Positions 59,109 to 64,000 of a DNA stretch of 64,000 bases are shown here, one piece after another (position 1 is the first letter of the stretch; each line of letters opens with the position of its first letter). Source of the DNA: Palsa-744 sp036498265 (GTDB lineage Bacteria; Actinomycetota; Thermoleophilia; Solirubrobacterales; Solirubrobacteraceae). Both the position numbers and the translations under genes were made by a program. A model generated the notes under the pieces. It was not told where the DNA came from and made no database searches. It saw only the letters and a program-made list of their open reading frames with translations. The stretch lies in the NCBI GenBank assembly GCA_036498265.1, contig DASYFT010000036.1:81864-145863 (forward strand), given 5' to 3'.

Positions 59109-60599
59109 ATGACCGCGAAGCGCGACGCTCTCGAGCGTGCCTCGTTCGGTGAGCGAATCGCTGAGGACGAGGTCGAGGAGCTGGCGCGCTACTTCGTGGA
59201 GACGGACCAGTGGCGCCGACTCTTCTCGGGTGAGCGCGACATCGTCTACGGCCCTAAGGGTGCTGGGAAGAGCGCTCTTTACTCGCTTCTCGTTCAGAAG
59301 GCTGACGAGCTATTCGACCGCGGGATCCTAGTCGTGCCGGCCGAGAACCCAAATGGAACCCCTGCGTTCCGGGACGTGGTTGCCGAGCCTCCTACAAGCG
59401 AAGCGGAGTTTGTGGCTCTTTGGAAGCTCTACTTTCTTTCGCTGTGCGCCAGCATCCTCGGCGAGTGGAGTGTTGAGACGGACGCAGCGCGGCGAGTCTA
59501 TCGGGCACTTGAGGACGCGGGTCTCCTGCAAATCCGAGGCACACTCCGGGCGCGACTCAACGCCGTGCGGGACTACGTGCGGCGAGTGAGCGTAGAACCG
59601 ACAGTCATACTGGACCCCAACACGGGTGCTGTTGCGGCGGTGTCCGGAAAGATCACTCTTCGCGAGCCGGATGCGGCCCAACGCAGCGAGGGCTTCGAAT
59701 CACTCGACTCGCTGCTAGATGCCGCGAATGAGGCTTTGCGAGAGCTCGATTTCCGAATCTGGCTCGTCTTGGATCGTCTAGATGTTGCCTTTATCCAGAA
59801 TGACGATCTTGAGCAGAACGCACTTCGAGCCTTGTTTAAGTCTTATCTCGATATGAAGTCGCTTGATCAGATCACGCTTAAGATTTTTCTCCGTACCGAC
59901 ATCTGGGATCGCATAACTGAGGCCGGCTTCCGGGAGGCGAGCCACATAACCGCCGCACTGACGATCTCCTGGGACCGGACGTCGCTACTTCAACTGATGA
60001 TGCGACGTATTCTCCGGAATGACGATATCGCGCGATACTACGACGTCGATCCCGAGGCAATCCTGGGCAATATTGAACAACAGGAGTCCCTGCTGTCGCG
60101 AATGTTCCCGGACCAGATTGATGCTGGCCGGAACCCGAAGACGTTCGATTGGATGCTTGGTCGGACTAGGGACGGCACTGGCGCGACCGCGCCAAGAGAG
60201 CTGATCCATCTCCTATCGAGTCTCCGCGATAGTCAGCTACGCCGAATCGAGGTCGGCCACGACGAGCCGGCTGACGAGGCTCTTTTTGACCGCCAAGCGT
60301 TCAAGGACGCGCTTCGCGAGGTGTCGAACGTCCGGTTACGCCAGACGCTCTACGCTGAGTATCCTCATTTGCGTGACTACATATCAGCACTCGAAGGGCA
60401 GAAGGCCCAGCAAAGTCCCGACACGTTGGCGCAAATCTGGCAAGTTGAGGCCGATGAAGCTCAAATGATCGCTAACTCTCTCGTCGACATTGGCTTCTTT
60501 GAGGCGCGCGGTTCGGGTGATAGGCCGGAGTACTGGGTACCATTCCTTTACCGCGATGCCCTTGAGTTAATTCAAGGTGAAGCGCGGGTTGATGGGTAG
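59109..60599 (+). CDS. P-loop ATPase, Sll1717 family
   Basis: The 496-residue protein shows the opening ALERASFGERIAEDEVEELA, Walker A YGPKGAGKSALYS at about 49-60, and Walker B RIWLVLDRLDVAF at about 216-228, followed by sensor-like TLKIFLRTDIWDRITEAGF. The family is found in defence islands as a stand-alone ATPase whose partners vary. Its base composition is visibly lower in GC than in surrounding genes, especially in the C-terminal half, suggesting transfer. ATG 59109 is chosen. It converges on the Mrr gene; no nuclease is encoded on its own strand. Confidence 0.88.
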   Translation: MTAKRDALERASFGERIAEDEVEELARYFVETDQWRRLFSGERDIVYGPKGAGKSALYSLLVQKADELFDRGILVVPAENPNGTPAFRDVVAEPPTSEAEFVALWKLYFLSLCASILGEWSVETDAARRVYRALEDAGLLQIRGTLRARLNAVRDYVRRVSVEPTVILDPNTGAVAAVSGKITLREPDAAQRSEGFESLDSLLDAANEALRELDFRIWLVLDRLDVAFIQNDDLEQNALRALFKSYLDMKSLDQITLKIFLRTDIWDRITEAGFREASHITAALTISWDRTSLLQLMMRRILRNDDIARYYDVDPEAILGNIEQQESLLSRMFPDQIDAGRNPKTFDWMLGRTRDGTGATAPRELIHLLSSLRDSQLRRIEVGHDEPADEALFDRQAFKDALREVSNVRLRQTLYAEYPHLRDYISALEGQKAQQSPDTLAQIWQVEADEAQMIANSLVDIGFFEARGSGDRPEYWVPFLYRDALELIQGEARVDG

Positions 60600-60827
60600 G
60601 TCACCCTACCCCGGCGGTTGCGGGCCCACCCAAAGGGCGCATAGTGACGGTCGAGTGAGGCCTGCTCGGGGGGAAGGCGGCCGGCTCCGTCATGATGTCC
60701 TCGAGTCGCGGTGCAGTGAGGGTTGCGAAGACCAGGCGCGCGACGGCTGGATTGAGACTTCGCTACGGGAGCTCCTGTCCCCACCGCATGAATCACCTTG
60801 TTAGACAACAGGAGATCCCACAGGTAG

Positions 60828-61694
60828 CTACAGGTCATCAAAAAAGTCTGGGGCGAGCTCAACTTCCTCTACCTGACGGACTATCGTGCGAACCCCCAGC
60901 TTGTGTTCCTTCAAAAGGTCGCACAGCCGCTCGCCGTCGATGAGATCGACCGGAGGGGCGCCATCCCGCGTCGCCTCCTGCTTCGCTTCCGCCGTAAAAC
61001 TGCCCGTCGTGATCAAGAGACCCTTATCTCCCCGTCCGGCCATTGCGCCCCGAAAGTCCCGCACGGCGCTTGCGCCGACGCTACCTCGGTATCGCTTGCA
61101 TTGAAAGAAGACCGGGAAGCTTACGAGTGACAGTCGGTAGACGCCGATCCCATCGATTCCCCCGTCGCCGCTCTTGCCTGTGACCGTTGCTGACACGAAG
61201 CCTGCCTCGCGTAGGACGCGTCTCGCGAGTCGCTCGAACGCGTCGGGGGGCACCTCAAAGAGCAATTCGAGCAAGCGCTCCTTCCAGTCTCCGGCCGACG
61301 CGTCCCCTCCGAGCTCGTCGTCCTGCTCCGCCTGGGTTGCACGCTTGGCACGGCGTGCCTCCCGCAATTGCGCCTTATACGTCGCATGCCTCGACTCGAC
61401 CTCGGCCGCGGTCATGGTGCGCCCGAGCTCGGTAGTGCTCCACACGCCCCTCTCGCTGTTGTCGAGCGCGCCCATGCCCTTGAGGTACGTTCGCGCCCAC
61501 GCTAGCCGGTATTCGAGCTCGGTGCGAGGCCCATCACCGTGTTGGACCGCTTGCTGCGCCTCAGTGAAACTTTCGAGCTGAATCACCTTCTCGACGATCT
61601 CCTCGATCGTCGCAGAGTCGCCCATGTCTCGCACGGCTCGCAGGGTCGGCCACAGTAGGTCGCTGTACGAAGGCACGGCCACTGCATCGCTCAT
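60828..61694 (-). CDS. mrr: Mrr-type modification-dependent restriction endonuclease
   Basis: The 288-residue protein has an N-terminal winged-helix Mrr_N domain (PSYSDLLWPTLRAVRDMGDS, WARTYLKGMGALDNSERGVW, about residues 8-95) and a C-terminal Mrr catalytic domain (from about 140) with GKSGDGGIDGIG (about 180) and FFQCKRYRG (about 200), the D-QxK active site. ATG 61694 is the chosen start. It is complete and classical, cleaving DNA with methylated bases. It converges on the P-loop ATPase with a 228-bp gap (60600-60827) that holds no gene. Confidence 0.93.
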   Translation of the reverse strand: MSDAVAVPSYSDLLWPTLRAVRDMGDSATIEEIVEKVIQLESFTEAQQAVQHGDGPRTELEYRLAWARTYLKGMGALDNSERGVWSTTELGRTMTAAEVESRHATYKAQLREARRAKRATQAEQDDELGGDASAGDWKERLLELLFEVPPDAFERLARRVLREAGFVSATVTGKSGDGGIDGIGVYRLSLVSFPVFFQCKRYRGSVGASAVRDFRGAMAGRGDKGLLITTGSFTAEAKQEATRDGAPPVDLIDGERLCDLLKEHKLGVRTIVRQVEEVELAPDFFDDL

Positions 61695-62134
61695 TAGCGG
61701 CAAGGTATCCGAGCGGGCGGATCTCCGCATTCACGACACGGCTATCGGCAATCGGATCTCGAGGACGTTCCCGTGTAGACGTTCGCTGCTGCCCGACAGT
61801 AATGGCCTCTGCCCTCAGCGCACGAGATCGCTCGGACAGCGAGCGGTCGCCGAGCAACCACGGTGGCCGTCGGGCGCCGTCCCGTCGCCCCGAGGTTGAG
61901 GCGTCGAGCCGGCGCGCACGGCGATCTGATCTCCTGTCTTCTTAGCGAAAGGTCGGGCGGCGCGCAGTCAAAACGGCCGGCCTGCCTCTCAATCATCGAT
62001 GTGGACGCCGCCTCGCGCGGCGCGCTCCCGTTTACGGATGGAACTGGGCGCCCCGCCTTTAGGAGGAGTTTGGGCCGGAATAGCGGCACCGACTCAACCG
62101 TCGACGATCAGGCAGTCAGGCGGTCCACCCGTAG
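61695..62134. other. Gene-free interval
   Basis: No frame with consistent coding character. It lies upstream of Mrr and contains short frames on both strands without starts or motifs. Probably decayed DNA next to the methyltransferase remnant. Confidence 0.4.
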
Positions 62135-62341
62135 TTATCGAGCGGCGCGACACGGCGGGCTGCTCGAGTTCTCGATGCGTCTGCGGCTGGGCGCGTAACC
62201 GCTCCGCGTGCCCAAACAGGACGTTGTAGGTGGCGTTGCTCCTGAACGGCGGTCCGGGCCTACCGACTCGTCGGCCACGTGGCTGCGGAGCGCGTCGAGA
62301 TATTCGTCGTAGTACAGGACATTGCTCGCCTGGTCGCGCAT
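62135..62341 (-). pseudogene. Frameshifted N-terminal remnant of a DNA methyltransferase
   Basis: The minus strand reads QASNVLYYDEYLDALRSHVA in one frame and then, after a frameshift and short deletion, PPFRSNATYNVLFGHAER in another. This aligns to residues 5-46 of the intact methyltransferase at 57023-58597 (SGNVLYYGDNLDVLRRH, PPFNSNASYNVLFDRAD). The similarity ends after about 60 residues. It is the stump of a second, related methylase gene. Confidence 0.8.
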
Positions 62342-62472
62342 CGACCGGGGAGGCGGCTAGCCCCAGACCCGGCAACCGCAGCTGTACGGCTAGACTCCGC
62401 GGCGTCCGTGGTCGACATCGTCTCCGTCTGCCTCAGCTTCGACCGTGAGGGCCTCTTTATCGCCGAGGTCGA

Positions 62473-62697
62473 ATGGCGTGCCGATCGAAAGTACTACCGC
62501 CAATGGGAGTTGGCGCCGATCTCGCAGCAGACTGGTACGAATCAAAGGACGCTTACGACGCGGGCCGAGAAGCGGATTATCTGTCCGTGCTCGAAGAGGT
62601 TGCCGAAGACCTGGCCAACGAGACCGGCGAGCCTTTCGATGCGCGGGAACTGCTCCGCAAAGCGGTGTTGCCTCACGGCTCGCCGCCGGTGTGTTGA
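62473..62697 (+). CDS. Small acidic hypothetical protein
   Basis: The 74-residue frame has an acidic, helix-rich centre (ADWYESKDAYDAGREADYLS, VLEEVAEDLANETGEPF) with strong amphipathic character. ATG 62473 or 62503 may be the start; neither has a clear ribosome site. It could be a small antitoxin-like or accessory protein of the methylase relic, but no partner is visible. Moderate support from composition only. The following 62698-62939 shows nothing. Confidence 0.45.
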   Translation: MACRSKVLPPMGVGADLAADWYESKDAYDAGREADYLSVLEEVAEDLANETGEPFDARELLRKAVLPHGSPPVC

Positions 62698-62939
62698 TAC
62701 ACCCTGCGCGGCGGCCCCTAGGGGCGTTCAGCCGGGGGGGACGGTTGGTGGCGCCCATGCGGGTCGCGCGGCGGCTAGTCGTTGGGTCCAGTCGCCAAAG
62801 GTCTCGTCGCATGGTCGATGCAGGTAGCTCGGATTCGGCGGCCGGCGCGCTGTCTCACGAACCGGCACCAACGGCGCTGCTGAGCCTTCTGCGCGCCGCG
62901 TGCCTGACCTAGTTGCTGTCGGCTGGATAGGATCGAGAC

Positions 62940-63365
62940 GTGGAGGTCGGGCTGCGCATAGTCGAGGATTCGGTCGCGAAGCCGACGTATGCAACTGGCG
63001 GTTCCGTGGGGTTTGACATTGGCGCAGCGGCTCCGGTTGAGATCGAGCCTGGCGAGGTGGCCACGGTCGGAACAGGCTTGGTAATCGCCACACCGCCTGG
63101 GTGGGCGCTGCTGGTCGTCCTGCGGTCCTCGACGCCACGACGGTTCGGGGTTATTCAACCCCACGGTGTCGGCGTGGTCGACCAAGACTATCGGGGATCG
63201 GAAGACGAGATACGGCTCCAGCTTATGAATGTGCGCGCATCGAGGATCACGATTCCCGCTGACGCTCGAATCGCCCAAGGGATCTTCGTACGAGTCGCCC
63301 AAGCGCAGTGGGCGCACTACGAACCCGGAGCCGAGAGCCGCGGTGGCTTTGGCAGTACGGAATGA
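62940..63365 (+). CDS. dUTPase family nucleotidohydrolase
   Basis: The 141-residue protein shows the five trimeric dUTPase motifs: GFDIGAA, VLRSSTPRR, GVVDQDYRGSEDEI, RIAQGIFV and the C-terminal SRGGFGSTE. It therefore probably hydrolyses dUTP to dUMP, or is a dCTP-deaminase-like relative. The motif-3 Asp and Tyr and the glycine-rich tail are present. GTG 62940 is the start. dUTPases are frequent in phage and defence-linked gene sets; here it precedes an adenine methyltransferase by 81 bp. Confidence 0.88.
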   Translation: MEVGLRIVEDSVAKPTYATGGSVGFDIGAAAPVEIEPGEVATVGTGLVIATPPGWALLVVLRSSTPRRFGVIQPHGVGVVDQDYRGSEDEIRLQLMNVRASRITIPADARIAQGIFVRVAQAQWAHYEPGAESRGGFGSTE

Positions 63366-63446
63366 AGCCCGCATGACGACACCGCCGGCAACCGGGAGCC
63401 GCACGGTGCGGTCGCGAAGGTCGCGGACGGCGGGCTCTGGCGGCTG

Positions 63447-64000
63447 ATGCGTTACTTTGGGTCAAAGGCCTCCGTCTCGCAAGCGGTGATCGATCTTGTG
63501 TGCCAGAACGTTGACGTTGGCTCGTTTTGCGACCCGTTCGGCGGGATAGGCACTGTGGGAGTGGCCGCCAAGGAACGCGGCTTCCGGAGCGTCTGTGGAG
63601 ATCACCTTGCCTTTGCGCACGCTTTCCAGGTAGCGCGTGTCGAATCGCAACGACTACCTCGCTTTGCCGGTCTACGCGGGAAGGGTCTCAACGGAGCTGA
63701 GGAGGTTCGAGAGGCGCTCGATCGCGGCTCACCTGCCGACGGTTGGCTCGTGCGCGAGTATGCGATGAAGCGTCGCTTCTTCGCGGCCGCAAATGCAGGC
63801 AAGATAGAAGCGGCGCGACAGCGCATCATCGGCTGGCGACGTGAGCGCCTTCTCACCGCACGCGAGCACGCCGTTCTGTTGGCATCATTGATCAACAGTG
63901 CAGATCGGGTGGCAAACACCGCTGGTACGTACTACAGCCACCTCAAGCATTGGGATCGCAAGGCATTGCTCCCGTGGCGCTTCGATTGGGTTTTCCCGGC
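63447..64000 (+). CDS. D12-class DNA adenine methyltransferase, 5' part
   Basis: The gene runs off the right edge; 184 codons are present. Starting at ATG 63447 (TGATG with a short preceding frame) it reads MRYFGSKASVSQAVIDLVCQ, motif I FCDPFGGIGTVGVAAKERG, and later HAVLLASLINSADRVANTAG and YYSHLKHWDRKAL, matching D12-class N6-adenine methyltransferases of the Dam/M.DpnII kind. The DPPY motif lies beyond the window end or in the unseen part. Together with the dUTPase this may be phage-derived. Confidence 0.85.
   Translation, partial: MRYFGSKASVSQAVIDLVCQNVDVGSFCDPFGGIGTVGVAAKERGFRSVCGDHLAFAHAFQVARVESQRLPRFAGLRGKGLNGAEEVREALDRGSPADGWLVREYAMKRRFFAAANAGKIEAARQRIIGWRRERLLTAREHAVLLASLINSADRVANTAGTYYSHLKHWDRKALLPWRFDWVFP

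Noticed and set aside
47006..62700. BREX, DISARM or type I restriction system
   Set aside because: No PglZ, BrxA/L, DrmABC, HsdS or HsdR is present; the genes are individual type IV and orphan modules.
1..64000. CRISPR array
   Set aside because: No regularly spaced direct repeats with variable spacers were seen; the only close tandem repeat is the 24-bp pair at 426.

Overview
The window is GC-rich, densely coded DNA with frequent GTG starts, ATGA/GTGA translational overlaps, a PPOX-family oxidoreductase of the F420-dependent type, a PASTA kinase and several ECF, TetR, GntR and Crp regulators. This points to an actinobacterium. A member of the Thermoleophilia (Solirubrobacter/Conexibacter-like) is my best guess from the general style of the proteins; no rRNA or complete tRNA is present to confirm it.

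Layout. 1-8.6 kb: the 5' part of a TetR gene with its operator, a PIG-V-like membrane mannosyltransferase, and a GntR/FCD regulator divergent from a tightly coupled operon (MmgE/PrpD, isocitrate-lyase/PEP-mutase-type lyase, aconitase-like large and small subunits, PEBP protein) that looks like a branched di- or tricarboxylic acid dehydratase-hydratase-lyase pathway; then an O-methyltransferase. 8.8-24.6 kb: mixed housekeeping and accessory genes (PASTA Ser/Thr kinase, GAP-family membrane protein, branched-chain-type binding protein, ECF sigma factor with a C-terminal NTF2-like domain, acyl-CoA synthetase, AadB-like nucleotidyltransferase, EamA exporter, CocE-type hydrolase, UbiB-like kinase, PPOX protein, DegV). 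24.8-30.1 kb: one very large secreted protein with two LamG domains, a metallophosphatase and seven tandem Ig-like repeats. 30.2-36.3 kb: small membrane and basic proteins, a Crp regulator with two palindromic operators upstream, a secreted glycoside hydrolase pair and DUF1622.

36.3-46.7 kb is the most intriguing metabolic locus. A minus-strand operon (Ig-like/helical protein, polyprenyl diphosphate synthase, geranylgeranyl-reductase-type FAD enzyme) diverges across 57 bp from a plus-strand operon (455-aa protein of unknown family, 165-aa protein of unknown family, adenylate-cyclase/AAA sensor, 700-aa phytoene-desaturase/hydroxysqualene-dehydroxylase-like FAD protein). Together these look like an isoprenoid-modifying system with its own cyclic-nucleotide or ATPase sensor and three proteins carrying short amphipathic helices.

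47-64 kb is a defence and mobile island: a RecB-like nuclease/SF1 helicase, an McrBC pair, an Mrr-like nuclease with a zinc ribbon, a decayed tyrosine integrase, DUF1883, a DNA methyltransferase fused to a nuclease-like domain, a Sll1717-type P-loop ATPase convergent with a classical Mrr, a frameshifted remnant of a second methyltransferase, a dUTPase and a D12-class adenine methyltransferase cut by the window end. Two related intergenic repeats (about 54990-55191 and 58734-58917) bracket the Mrr-like/integrase/DUF1883/methyltransferase block and may be old attachment ends.

Across the window, 3' halves of a tRNA-Ala(TGC)-like sequence occur without any 5' half (three good copies at 13.2, 21.1 and 46.7 kb, one decayed copy near 0.4 kb), with related short motifs at other intergenic sites. 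They look like tRNA-derived attachment scars or a small dispersed repeat. No CRISPR array was seen.
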